From: Alphaproteobacteria bacterium
Lineage (GTDB): Bacteria > Pseudomonadota > Alphaproteobacteria > UBA9219
Direction of reading: 5' to 3'
DNA: 39,434 bases
Assembly (NCBI GenBank): GCA_019233975.1
Contig: JAFALY010000021.1
Location: 1 to 39,434, forward strand
Position numbers and translations under genes: made by a program. Under the pieces are notes generated by a model. The model searched no databases, was not told the origin of the DNA, and saw only the letters and a list, made by a program, of their open reading frames with translations. The first letter of the stretch is position 1. Each line of letters opens with the position of its first letter. Of the stretch, positions 15,509-23,974 are shown in pieces.

Positions 15509-16258
15509 TCAGGGCAAAATCTTGATCTGCGCCGGGTTTGTGACGGTTATCATCGGCCCATTGTCGCGTATAACCCACCCGCGAACACGAATATTTTTTT
15601 GGGTATAATCTTCTTCGGGGTCAAGGCCGGCATGGCGGAAATCGCGCAAATCATGTGCGGCGATTTCTATCGTAAAGTCCGTATGCCAGTCTTCGCCGAA
15701 GTTCAGATATACCTTGTTCTTCACACGCTGCGCCTTCAATACCTTGCCGGTCACGAAAACAAACCGCCCGTCATGCGCCAGAACAGTATCTGGCTGATCC
15801 GCTGGCAAATCGGCATAATCATTGCCCGCCTGCCAGAGACCGCGTGAAGCCTTGCGTGCCTCGCTTTCTATTTTCAAAAGCGCGCGCAGATCCGGCACAT
15901 CCCCCACAGGCGGCCAGACAAAGGCAAGCCCATCCTGCACCAATGTTCTTTCAGGTTGTGCGACGTGCCCCGCACCATCGCGCCAGCCATAGACCATCCA
16001 ACGTCCGTAACGATCCGGCGAGCCCGTCGGTATAATGGACGGATGCGTCGCGTCGATTATCTTTTGTAGTGCGGTTTGCGCCGCCGCCTGCTGCGCGTCC
16101 GGCACAAACAAACCAGTCAACACACCCTGCGAACCATCTGCCAGTTTCAGCACCGTGCCGGAAAGCGCCTGTTGCACCTCAAGGGGGTTAGATGCCCGGG
16201 CGGGCGGGGACACCGCAAAGATGACCAGAAACAGGCAAAGGATAACGACAAAACGCAT
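15509..16258 (-). CDS. Secreted thermonuclease-fold (SNase-like) protein, probably non-catalytic
   Basis: The 249-aa protein has a Sec signal peptide (about residues 1-22, ending ARAS) followed by a staphylococcal-nuclease-like OB domain (SGTVLKLADGSQGVLTGLFVPD, then PDRYGRWMVYGW, LVQDGLAFVWP, and EARKASRGLW). In the nuclease family the active site has an Arg, Asp and Glu around the first loop plus a second Arg. Here only the RYGR arginine and an Asp in place of the Glu (Asp54) are apparent, so hydrolysis is doubtful. A second OB-like part follows (GRFVFVTGKVLKAQRVKNKVYLNFGEDW). It is probably periplasmic, binding nucleic acid or protein. It is divergent from ccmD. Confidence 0.75.
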   Translation of the reverse strand: MRFVVILCLFLVIFAVSPPARASNPLEVQQALSGTVLKLADGSQGVLTGLFVPDAQQAAAQTALQKIIDATHPSIIPTGSPDRYGRWMVYGWRDGAGHVAQPERTLVQDGLAFVWPPVGDVPDLRALLKIESEARKASRGLWQAGNDYADLPADQPDTVLAHDGRFVFVTGKVLKAQRVKNKVYLNFGEDWHTDFTIEIAAHDLRDFRHAGLDPEEDYTQKNIRVRGWVIRDNGPMITVTNPAQIKILP

Positions 16259-16349
16259 GACGTGGTGGGGTTAAAGCCGGAACGGGACGAAACAGGTCTA
16301 CATCAAAATTCATGTTTTCCAAAGGCGCGTTTCGTTCTATGTCATAAGC

Positions 16350-16490
16350 ATGAACTGGTTATCCAATCCGCATGCCGATTATGTTCTGGCCGCCTATGCC
16401 ATCGCCGCGCTGGCCCTCACGGGCCTGTGGCTGACCATACGCATCGGCCTGTCGCGGTTGCGGCGCCGGGACCCTGCGCAAAAACAATAG
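16350..16490 (+). CDS. ccmD: Heme exporter accessory protein CcmD
   Basis: This 46-aa gene encodes a short N-terminal segment (MNWLSNPHADYVLAAYAIAA), one transmembrane helix to about residue 32 and a basic tail (RIGLSRLRRRDPAQKQ). Length, single helix, the HADYVLAAY start and the basic C-terminus fit CcmD, which joins the CcmABC heme-export complex and helps release holo-CcmE. Its stop is 7 bases before the ccmE start. The ribosome-binding site is poor. ccmA, ccmB and ccmC are not upstream; the neighbour there is the divergent nuclease-fold gene. Confidence 0.85.
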   Translation: MNWLSNPHADYVLAAYAIAALALTGLWLTIRIGLSRLRRRDPAQKQ

Positions 16491-16497
16491 GGCCATC

Positions 16498-16974
16498 ATG
16501 AAACCGCTGAGCAAAAAACAGGCGCGGCTTTACGGATTGCTGCTTTTTCTGGCGGGGCTGGCGACAGCGACGACTTTGGTCCTGAACGCGCTGGGCAGTA
16601 ATATATCCTATTTCCGCACGCCGACCGAAGTTGTCACGGGCGTCATTCCTGAAAAACAAAATGGTCGCGGCTTTCGTCTAGGTGGTCTGGTTGAAAAAGG
16701 CAGCCTGAGCCATGAAGGCACGCGCATACGTTTTCGCGTTACCGATATGAAGAACAGCCTGATGGTCACCTATGACGGCACAGTACCGGACCTGTTCCGC
16801 GAAGGGCAAGGCGTGGTGGCCGAGGGCAGGATCAACGCCAGTGGCGTTTTTGAAGCGACACAGTTGCTGGCCAAGCATGATGAGAAATATCAGCCGCCAG
16901 AAGTCACCAAGGCCCTGCGCGACGCCGGTCATCCGGATGCGGTAGCACCAGCAGAAAGCACCACCAAACCATGA
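16498..16974 (+). CDS. ccmE: Cytochrome c maturation heme chaperone CcmE
   Basis: The 158-aa protein has one N-terminal membrane anchor (about residues 11-32) and a periplasmic OB domain (VEKGSLSHEGTRIRFRVTD, then GVVAEGRINASGVFEATQ). The heme-binding motif LAKHDEKY has the covalent heme histidine at 127 and the axial tyrosine at 131. CcmE carries heme from the CcmABCD complex to CcmF/H. It is overlapped at its stop by ccmF (ATGA), so the two are translationally coupled. Confidence 0.96.
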   Translation: MKPLSKKQARLYGLLLFLAGLATATTLVLNALGSNISYFRTPTEVVTGVIPEKQNGRGFRLGGLVEKGSLSHEGTRIRFRVTDMKNSLMVTYDGTVPDLFREGQGVVAEGRINASGVFEATQLLAKHDEKYQPPEVTKALRDAGHPDAVAPAESTTKP

Positions 16975-18890
16975 TGCCGGAACTGGGCCTCTATTGCATT
17001 ATCCTAGCCGTTCTTGTCAGCCTGTTGCAGTCCCTTTTGCCGTTACGCGGCGCGGCACGACATGACAGCGGGTTTATACAAGCCGGACGCCGTCTTGCCT
17101 ATGCGCAATTCGGTCTGGTTACCGCCGCCTTTTTGACCCTGATGTATTGCCATGTGACCGATGATTTCAGTGTGATGAATGTGGCGCTGAACAGCCACAC
17201 GACCAAGCCGCTGATTTATAAAATCTCCGGCACATGGGCGAGCCATGAAGGGTCGATGCTGCTGTGGGTCTTTATCCTCAGCCTGTGTGGCGCGCTGATG
17301 GCGCGTGGCATCACCAGAGACGTGACAGACATACACAGCCTGATCCGCGCCCGCGCCGTCGGCGTTCAAGGTTTGATGGGTTTCGGATTTCTGTGCTTTA
17401 TCCTGTTCACATCCAACCCATTTGCGCGCGTTTGGCCTGCCCCTGAAAACGGGCATGACATGAATCCGCTGTTACAGGATCCCGGCCTCGCCTTCCATCC
17501 GCCGTTTCTCTATATCGGTTATGTCGGTTTTTCTGCGGCCTTTGCGCTGGCCGCAGCGCTGCTTCTGACCCGCGAGGCCAAAGCAGAAGATCTACGTCTG
17601 CTGCGCCCGTGGGTTCTGGCGGCGTGGAGCAGTTTGACCTTCGGCATCGCCATGGGATCTTGGTGGGCCTATTACGAATTGGGTTGGGGCGGTTACTGGT
17701 TTTGGGATCCGGTTGAAAACGCGGCGCTGATGCCGTGGTTGGCGGGTACCGCCCTTGTGCATTCGCTGACCGCCGCATTCCGGCGCGGCGCCCTGATGCG
17801 CTGGACCATTTTACTGTCCATCCTGTGTTTCAGCCTCAGCCTGCTGGGCACATTTCTGGTGCGGTCGGGCGTTCTGACCTCTGTCCACAGCTTTGCAGTC
17901 GATCCCGCACGCGGCGTCTTTATTTTGTCCCTGCTGGCACTCGCCGTCTGTGGTGCCCTAACGCTTTACGGCATGCGCGCGGACAAACTGCCCGAAAGCA
18001 ATCTGTTCAGCCCATTAAGCCGCGAAGGCGCTATGCTAGCCAACAATCTGTTTCTGTGTACCGCCTGCGCAACCTTGATCACCGGCACGCTGTATCCGCT
18101 TTTGCTGAACGTCATAACGGGTGGCATTATTTCAGTCGGCGCTCCTTATTTTAACTCAACCGTTTTACCGTTGCTGATCCCCGTTGCCGCTTTGATGGTC
18201 ATCGGCCCCTTTCTGGACTGGACGGAACAAAGGCCGGGACAATTGCTGCGCATCCTGATGCCGTCGCTTACGCTGGCGGGTGCCACCATACTGCTGACAC
18301 TCTATGTGCAAGGGTTTCATTCCGTATTTGGTTTGGTTGGCTTTGGCCTTGGTATCTGGCTTTTGGCGGGCACGGCGCAGGATGGGCTGCGGTTTAAGGC
18401 CAACCTGATGCCGCAACTACCGCGCCTGCTGGCGCATGGCGGATTGGCCCTATCCATTTTGGGCATGGCGGGTTCGTGTTTCAGCACAGAACAAAACCTG
18501 TCGATGCAGGTGGGTGATCGCGCCATGGCGGGGGCGTACCGCCTGTCCTTCCTGTCAACACAGGATGCCGAGGGCGATAATTACAGCGCCACGCGCGGCC
18601 TGTTTCAAATTGAGAAAGATGACCAACCCATAGCCACCATGCAGCCGGAGCAGCGCCTTTACACCATTCAGGGCATGCCTCTGTCGCATGTCGCGATCGA
18701 CACGACGGCAATGGGCGATTTGTATCTGGCGCTGGGCGAGGCCGAACGCGATGACGCCGGACATATACGCTACGCCGTCCGGTTTCATGTTAACCCGCTG
18801 ACCGTTTGGATATGGATTGGCGGCGCCGTTATGGCGGCAGGTGGCCTGTCGGGTGTCGGTCAGCATTTAAGACGCAGCAGAACGAAATAG
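16971..18890 (+). CDS. ccmF: Cytochrome c heme lyase subunit CcmF
   Basis: The 639-aa membrane protein has about 14-15 predicted helices and the WWD domain in GSWWAYYELGWGGYWFWDPV, with ENAALMPWLAGTALVHS after it. YKISGTWASHEGSMLLWVF and LGTFLVRSGVLTSVHSFA are further family blocks. CcmF transfers heme from holo-CcmE to apocytochromes with CcmH. The first ATG overlaps the ccmE stop; a second ATG follows directly and either could be used. ccmG and ccmH, which usually follow, are absent here; a prolyl aminopeptidase follows after 58 bases, so the rest of system I must lie elsewhere. Confidence 0.96.
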   Translation: MMPELGLYCIILAVLVSLLQSLLPLRGAARHDSGFIQAGRRLAYAQFGLVTAAFLTLMYCHVTDDFSVMNVALNSHTTKPLIYKISGTWASHEGSMLLWVFILSLCGALMARGITRDVTDIHSLIRARAVGVQGLMGFGFLCFILFTSNPFARVWPAPENGHDMNPLLQDPGLAFHPPFLYIGYVGFSAAFALAAALLLTREAKAEDLRLLRPWVLAAWSSLTFGIAMGSWWAYYELGWGGYWFWDPVENAALMPWLAGTALVHSLTAAFRRGALMRWTILLSILCFSLSLLGTFLVRSGVLTSVHSFAVDPARGVFILSLLALAVCGALTLYGMRADKLPESNLFSPLSREGAMLANNLFLCTACATLITGTLYPLLLNVITGGIISVGAPYFNSTVLPLLIPVAALMVIGPFLDWTEQRPGQLLRILMPSLTLAGATILLTLYVQGFHSVFGLVGFGLGIWLLAGTAQDGLRFKANLMPQLPRLLAHGGLALSILGMAGSCFSTEQNLSMQVGDRAMAGAYRLSFLSTQDAEGDNYSATRGLFQIEKDDQPIATMQPEQRLYTIQGMPLSHVAIDTTAMGDLYLALGEAERDDAGHIRYAVRFHVNPLTVWIWIGGAVMAAGGLSGVGQHLRRSRTK

Positions 18891-18948
18891 GTTGCCGCCT
18901 CTGTAACGGCTTGCGACAATCACCCCCTGAACACTGGGGTGGCTGATA

Positions 18949-20076
18949 ATGACACAGGTTGAACAGAAGCCGAGCGGCGTTGGTCCCGAAGACTGGTTTT
19001 ATCCTCCCTCTACCCCCTATCGTGACGGCTATCTGCCTTTGTCGAATGACCTGCCGGGGGCACCCGCGACACCCGACGCGCCACAACATCAAATGTACTA
19101 CGCGTTGCATGGCAACCCGGAAGGCGAGCCTGTTTTCTTTATCCATGGCGGCCCCGGTGGTGCCTGTACCGATATACTCGCGCGCTTTTTCGACCTCAGG
19201 CGCTATCATGTCATTTTGTTCGATCAGCGCGGCTGCGGCAAAAGCCGTCCGACGGTGGCAGAGGCCGGACCCAAAATCGGTTTGTCAAATAACACGACGC
19301 CGCATCTTGTACAGGATATCGATGTGCTGCGCCGCCATTTGGGATACAAAAAAATCCATGTATTCGGGGGCAGTTGGGGCAGCACATTGTCCCTGTCCTA
19401 TGCCATTGCGCACCCGGATTGTGTGCAGAGCCTGATTTTGCGCGGCATCTTTCTGGTCGGCAAAGCGGACCTGGATTACATGTATCAGGGCAATGCGGCG
19501 ACCTATCACCTGAACCCGAAGGCCATTACCGAACCCGGCACCTATCTGGTGTATCCGGAAGCGTGGAAGACCTATGTAGAATTTATCCCCGTTGAAAAGC
19601 GCGGAGCGATGGTGGCGGCATACAAAGAAATCTTTGATATGGAGCCGAAAACGGAGGCCGAGCGTACCTTGCAATTGAACGCTGCGCGCGCCTGGTCGGT
19701 CTGGGAAGGGTCGATCAGTTACCTGACGCCGGACCTGCAAGCCATAGCACGATTTGGCGAAGCAACCTTTGCCCTCTGCTTTGCGCAGATCGAGGCACAT
19801 TATTTCGTCAACAATGCCTTTATGCCTGAAGGGTACTTGCTGAAGAACGCCGGTAAGATAGCCCACATACCCGTGCATATTGTCCATGGGCGTCACGACC
19901 ATGTGTGCCCACTGATGCAGGCCGAACAACTGGTTGCGGCCCTGCGTGCAGCGGGGGCGGAACCGGCAAGCTATATCATCACAACCGCCGGGCACGGCCC
20001 GCTGGAACGCGAGACCTATCGTGCGCTGGCAACCATTATGCGTGATTTACCGCCCTTGACGGATTTCAAGGCTTAA
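18949..20076 (+). CDS. pip: Prolyl aminopeptidase (proline iminopeptidase)
   Basis: The 375-aa alpha/beta hydrolase of peptidase family S33 removes N-terminal proline from peptides. Visible motifs are the oxyanion-hole HGGPGG (near residue 66), FDQRGCGKS, the nucleophile elbow GGSWGSTLSLSYA (Ser142), the acid in HGRHDHVCP and the base in TAGHGP. It carries an N-terminal extension of about 45 residues compared with typical Pip (about 315-330 aa). GGGGTGG lies about 6 bases before the ATG. It is cytoplasmic (no signal peptide) and convergent with ispE, overlapping its 3' end by 11 bases. Confidence 0.9.
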   Translation: MTQVEQKPSGVGPEDWFYPPSTPYRDGYLPLSNDLPGAPATPDAPQHQMYYALHGNPEGEPVFFIHGGPGGACTDILARFFDLRRYHVILFDQRGCGKSRPTVAEAGPKIGLSNNTTPHLVQDIDVLRRHLGYKKIHVFGGSWGSTLSLSYAIAHPDCVQSLILRGIFLVGKADLDYMYQGNAATYHLNPKAITEPGTYLVYPEAWKTYVEFIPVEKRGAMVAAYKEIFDMEPKTEAERTLQLNAARAWSVWEGSISYLTPDLQAIARFGEATFALCFAQIEAHYFVNNAFMPEGYLLKNAGKIAHIPVHIVHGRHDHVCPLMQAEQLVAALRAAGAEPASYIITTAGHGPLERETYRALATIMRDLPPLTDFKA

Positions 20077-20935
20077 GCGGCAACGTACTGGCGGCAATCC
20101 ACCAATGAGGATAGCTCTGCTTCAGCTGCGCCGCAGCCAATTGCGCAGCAGCTTCGTCCGGATAAAGGCCAAAGCACGTCGCCCCGCTGCCCGACATGCG
20201 CGACAGAAGGCAATTGGGTGTGGCAGCCAGCGTATCGATGACAGGGCCGATTTCAGGCAGCAACAAAAGCGCAGGCGCGTATAAATCATTGGTGCGTGCA
20301 CGAAGCGCGGCGATAAATTCTGCGGCATTCGCCGGTGCTTTGTCCAATTGCGCGGCGGGCGTAAAGGCATAGCCGCCTTCACGAAATGTTTTATAAACGG
20401 CGGGCGTCGGCACCGGTTTGTTTGGGTTTGCCAAAACAACGCCCATCTGCGGCAGGGCACAGGCAGACTCAGTCCCCCCCGCAGTCATATAGTTATTTTC
20501 AATCTTCAGGCAAACAGGCACATCCTGCCCCTGCGCAGCGGCGGCCTGTTGCACACGCGGGTCATCGGGATGCAGGCCCCAATGTTGCGCGAGCGCACGG
20601 AGCGCGGCGGCGGCATCACTGGACCCGCCACCAATACCGGACGCAACCGGCAGATTCTTCACAAGCGTCAGCCGTACGTTCAATAACTGTCCCGTCAAGT
20701 CAGCCAACGCACGTGCAGCGCGGACAACCAGATTATTCTCCGGGTCTTCGTTTGACAAAACCGCAGCCAGCGGTCCCTCGACATGAAAGGAAAAAACATC
20801 GGCCGGTTCCAGCCGCACCAAATCACCAACGCCGGTAAAGGCGACCAGACTGTCAAGGTTGTGATACCCATCCGCGCGGCGGCCGGTCACATGCAGGTAA
20901 AGGTTGATTTTGGCAGGCGCAAAAACAGTCAACAT
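20066..20935 (-). CDS. ispE: 4-diphosphocytidyl-2-C-methyl-D-erythritol kinase IspE
   Basis: The 289-aa GHMP kinase phosphorylates CDP-methylerythritol in the MEP isoprenoid pathway. It starts MLTVFAPAKINLYLHV with the catalytic-site lysine in APAKINL, then RRADGYHNLDSLV, the ATP loop LPVASGIGGGSSDAAAAL and a late SRMSGSGATCFGL. The start at 20935 is chosen by family alignment. Earlier in-frame starts at 20968 and 21004 would add residues not seen in the family, although the 21004 start has AAGG just upstream. It is divergent from the ymdB-thrC pair and convergent with pip. Confidence 0.94.
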   Translation of the reverse strand: MLTVFAPAKINLYLHVTGRRADGYHNLDSLVAFTGVGDLVRLEPADVFSFHVEGPLAAVLSNEDPENNLVVRAARALADLTGQLLNVRLTLVKNLPVASGIGGGSSDAAAALRALAQHWGLHPDDPRVQQAAAAQGQDVPVCLKIENNYMTAGGTESACALPQMGVVLANPNKPVPTPAVYKTFREGGYAFTPAAQLDKAPANAAEFIAALRARTNDLYAPALLLLPEIGPVIDTLAATPNCLLSRMSGSGATCFGLYPDEAAAQLAAAQLKQSYPHWWIAASTLPLKP

Positions 20936-21048
20936 GGATAGGTCGGATACAGTGAAACTGGGCCGCATGTTGCCATTGAAGCAGGGCAAAGGAAAGCCTA
21001 ACATGGACCTTGTTTGGCGGGCTTTGTCCCTTTTTTGATCGGGTTATC

Positions 21049-21861
21049 ATGCGGATTTTGTTCTTTGGCGATATTGTGGGCCGCAGCGGGCGTGAGGCGA
21101 TGGTCAAGCACCTGCCCGCGCTGAAACAAAAACTGCAGCCTGACGTCATCATCGCGAACGCGGAAAACGCCGCGGGCGGTTATGGCTTGACGCTTAAAAT
21201 CGCCGAAGAATTTCTGGGCCTCGGTATTCATTGCCTGACAACCGGCAACCATGTCTGGGACCAGCGCGAATTGATCAACGCCATCGGCACCGAGCCGCGC
21301 ATTCTGCGCCCTGCCAATTACACAGACGGCACGCCGGGCCGCGGACATTTGCTGCATGCACTGCCAGATGGGCGGAAAATCCTGATTATGCACAGCCTTG
21401 GCCGTTTGTTTATGGACCCGTTTGTCGATGACCCGTTTGCCGCCATGGACAAAATGACCGCCAGCCACAAACTGGGCCAAGCGGTGCAAGCGATCTTTGT
21501 CGATTTTCATGCCGAAGCGACGTCTGAGAAAATGGCGATGGGCCAGTATCTGGACGGGCGCGTTTCGGCGGTTGTCGGTTCGCACACCCATGTGCCATCA
21601 GCGGATGCCATGCTTCTGGCCAAAGGCACAGCCTACCAGACCGATGCCGGTATGTGCGGCGATTATGATAGCGTCATCGGCATGAAAAAAGAATTGTCCG
21701 TCTGGCGCTTCACCAAAAAAATTCCCGGCGAGCGCATGATGCCCGCCGAAGGCGACGCGACATTATGCGGTTGCCTTATCATCACCAGCGATGCAACCGG
21801 TCTGGCGCAGGAAATCATGCCTATACGCATCGGCGGCAGATTACGTGAGGCGTTGCCATGA
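21049..21861 (+). CDS. YmdB-family metallophosphoesterase
   Basis: The 270-aa protein belongs to the TIGR00282/YmdB family, whose Bacillus member is a cyclic-nucleotide phosphodiesterase. Metal ligands are visible: GDIVGRSG (Asp8), ANAENAAGGYG, TGNHVWDQ, VDFHAEATSEK and GSHTHVPSAD. The length matches the family. The start is the ATG at MRILFFGDIV, consistent with the family, although its ribosome-binding site is weak. The gene overlaps thrC as ATGA, so both are probably co-translated. The biological substrate here is not known. Confidence 0.92.
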   Translation: MRILFFGDIVGRSGREAMVKHLPALKQKLQPDVIIANAENAAGGYGLTLKIAEEFLGLGIHCLTTGNHVWDQRELINAIGTEPRILRPANYTDGTPGRGHLLHALPDGRKILIMHSLGRLFMDPFVDDPFAAMDKMTASHKLGQAVQAIFVDFHAEATSEKMAMGQYLDGRVSAVVGSHTHVPSADAMLLAKGTAYQTDAGMCGDYDSVIGMKKELSVWRFTKKIPGERMMPAEGDATLCGCLIITSDATGLAQEIMPIRIGGRLREALP

Positions 21862-23282
21862 CAGGCCACGCGCCGCTTTATATCAGCACGCGTGGAAAGG
21901 CGCCAAAGCTTGACCTGCGCGGCGTGACAATGGCGGGACTGGCCAATGATGGCGGCCTGTATGTACCCGAAGAATGGCCTGCATTGTGGGCAGACGCATC
22001 CTATGATGCGCTGTTGCCTTTGCAGGGCATGCCTTATCTGGCGGTGGCGGAGCAAGTCCTGCACCCTTTTACACAGGACACATTACCTGCCGACACGCTG
22101 CGCGACTTGTTGAATAAAGCCTATGGCGTTTTCAACCATCCGGATATTACACCCCTGACGCAAATGGATGACCGCCTGTGGTTGCTGGAACTCTTTCACG
22201 GGCCAACTCTGGCTTTTAAGGATGTCGCCCTGCAGTTTCTGGGGCAGCTACTGGGACATTTCTTGCGTGAAAAGCGCGAGCGATTGACTGTTATCGGCGC
22301 GACATCGGGCGATACGGGGTCTGCCGCCATGGAAGCCCTAGCGGGGCAGCCGGATATCGACGTGTTTATCCTTTATCCCGCGCGGGGGCCGAGCGATATA
22401 CAGCGCAAGCAGATGACTTGCGTTCAGGCTCCGCAAGTGCATGCGATCGCCATCGACGGCAGCTTTGATGATTGTCAGGCCATCGTCAAAGGCTTGTTCG
22501 AACAACAAAGCCTGCGTGATGAACTGCGTCTGACCGCCGTTAATTCCATCAACTGGCTGCGCATTCTGGCGCAGATGGCCTATTACGTCGCGGCCGCCAG
22601 TCGCTTTGCCCCGCGCCCCGTGAGTTTTGTCGTGCCCACCGGTAATTTCGGCAATATCTACGCCGCCTACGCCGCGCAGGCCTGCGGCATGCCGGTCTCC
22701 AAACTGGCGGTTGCCAGTAACCCGAATGACATTCTGACGCGCTTCCTTGCCTCCGGCGACATGCAAACCGCACCGGTTCATCCGTCACTAAGCCCCAGCA
22801 TGGATATCCAGATCAGCAGCAATTTTGAAAGACTGCTGTTCGACCTGTGCGACCGTCGCGGGGCTGAGGTTATGCTGCATATGCAGGATTTGAAACAATG
22901 GGGTCAATTCCATCTGTCACCGCTGCAACTGGCGATGGCCCGGCAATTATTCACGGCGGCGCGCGCGGATGACGCGGAAACGCTGGCCTGTATGGGTGAT
23001 ATCTACAAACGCCACGGCATTATTCTGGATCCGCACAGCGCGGTTGGCGTATCGGCAGCGCAAAAGCTGACACAAGAACTACCGGAGCCGGTTATATGCC
23101 TTGGCTGCGCGCACCCCGCTAAATTCCCGGATACGGTGCAACGCGCCACAGGTGTGCATGTTGCCTTGCCCGAATTTTTGCGGGCAAAACTGGCACAACC
23201 GGAACGGCTGAACCAACTGGCTGCGAATGGCGATGATGTGCTGGCCTTTATACGCAGGCACCGGCAGCGGGATAGTCTTTGA
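21858..23282 (+). CDS. thrC: Threonine synthase ThrC
   Basis: The 474-aa PLP enzyme converts phosphohomoserine to threonine. The N-terminal part has RGVTMAGLANDGGLYVPEEW, typical of class I bacterial ThrC. The PLP lysine lies in FHGPTLAFKDVALQF, and GATSGDTGSAAMEAL and VPTGNFGNIYAAYAAQ bind the phosphate and cofactor. The length matches the roughly 460-480-residue class. The gene is coupled to ymdB upstream by an ATGA overlap and to the GNAT gene downstream. Location near the cox operon is known in other alphaproteobacteria. Confidence 0.96.
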   Translation: MTGHAPLYISTRGKAPKLDLRGVTMAGLANDGGLYVPEEWPALWADASYDALLPLQGMPYLAVAEQVLHPFTQDTLPADTLRDLLNKAYGVFNHPDITPLTQMDDRLWLLELFHGPTLAFKDVALQFLGQLLGHFLREKRERLTVIGATSGDTGSAAMEALAGQPDIDVFILYPARGPSDIQRKQMTCVQAPQVHAIAIDGSFDDCQAIVKGLFEQQSLRDELRLTAVNSINWLRILAQMAYYVAAASRFAPRPVSFVVPTGNFGNIYAAYAAQACGMPVSKLAVASNPNDILTRFLASGDMQTAPVHPSLSPSMDIQISSNFERLLFDLCDRRGAEVMLHMQDLKQWGQFHLSPLQLAMARQLFTAARADDAETLACMGDIYKRHGIILDPHSAVGVSAAQKLTQELPEPVICLGCAHPAKFPDTVQRATGVHVALPEFLRAKLAQPERLNQLAANGDDVLAFIRRHRQRDSL

Positions 23283-23290
23283 GGGCGTCC

Positions 23291-23974
23291 ATGTTCCTGA
23301 TCAACCGATGGATAAAAAAACCAGCGCACCCCTACCCCAGACCGCGTATCAATACACGACTTGTGGGGCAACGCGTCATTGTGCGGGCGGTCGAACGCAG
23401 TGACTGGGCAGAATGGCGTGAATTACGTGAAATCAGCCGCGCGTTTTTAACGCCATGGGAACCGCGCTGGCCCAACAACGCCCTCACCCACCATTATTTC
23501 AGCAGCCTGCTGCGCCGTTATGGCCGCGAGTGGCAGCTGGCCAATGGTTATCATTTCCACATTTTCCTGCACCCCACAGATAATGGCAGAAAACACGCGC
23601 GGCATGCCGTGGGGCCATTGGTCGGCGGTGTAACGCTGAGTGCGCTGGAGCGCGGCATTGCGCAAAAGGCGACGCTTGGTTACTGGATGGGACACCCCTA
23701 TGCCGGGCAAGGCCTGATGACCGAGGCCGGGCAACTGGTCATCGATTTCGCGCGTGATGCGTTGCGACTGCACCGGCTGGATGCGTGCTGCCTGCCGCAT
23801 AACGATATCAGTTGTGCGCTGTTACGGCGGTTGGGGTTTGCACAAGAAGGTCTGGCGGCGTCCTATCTCAGGATTGACGGCGCGTGGGAGGATCATCTTT
23901 TGTGGGGGATGACTTTGGATTCTTTGGCACAAAGCGCCGCACATTCCCCGGCGCCTCTGCATCCGGCGGGGTAG
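23291..23974 (+). CDS. RimJ/RimL-type GNAT acetyltransferase
   Basis: The 227-aa protein has the acetyl-CoA-binding signature LGYWMGHPYAGQGLMTEAG, followed by LRLHRLDACCLPHNDISCALLRRLGF and YLRIDGAWEDHLLWGMT, the standard order of RimJ/RimL N-terminal acetyltransferases. The ATG at 23291 is chosen because GAGG lies 6 bases upstream, just behind the thrC stop; a TTG at 23279 inside the thrC end is less likely. The catalytic fold ends around 23905, and the last 20-25 residues are a low-complexity tail. Its 3' end overlaps the convergent SURF1 gene by 107 bases. The target protein is unknown; RimJ acts on ribosomal protein S5 in E. coli. Confidence 0.88.
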   Translation: MFLINRWIKKPAHPYPRPRINTRLVGQRVIVRAVERSDWAEWRELREISRAFLTPWEPRWPNNALTHHYFSSLLRRYGREWQLANGYHFHIFLHPTDNGRKHARHAVGPLVGGVTLSALERGIAQKATLGYWMGHPYAGQGLMTEAGQLVIDFARDALRLHRLDACCLPHNDISCALLRRLGFAQEGLAASYLRIDGAWEDHLLWGMTLDSLAQSAAHSPAPLHPAG

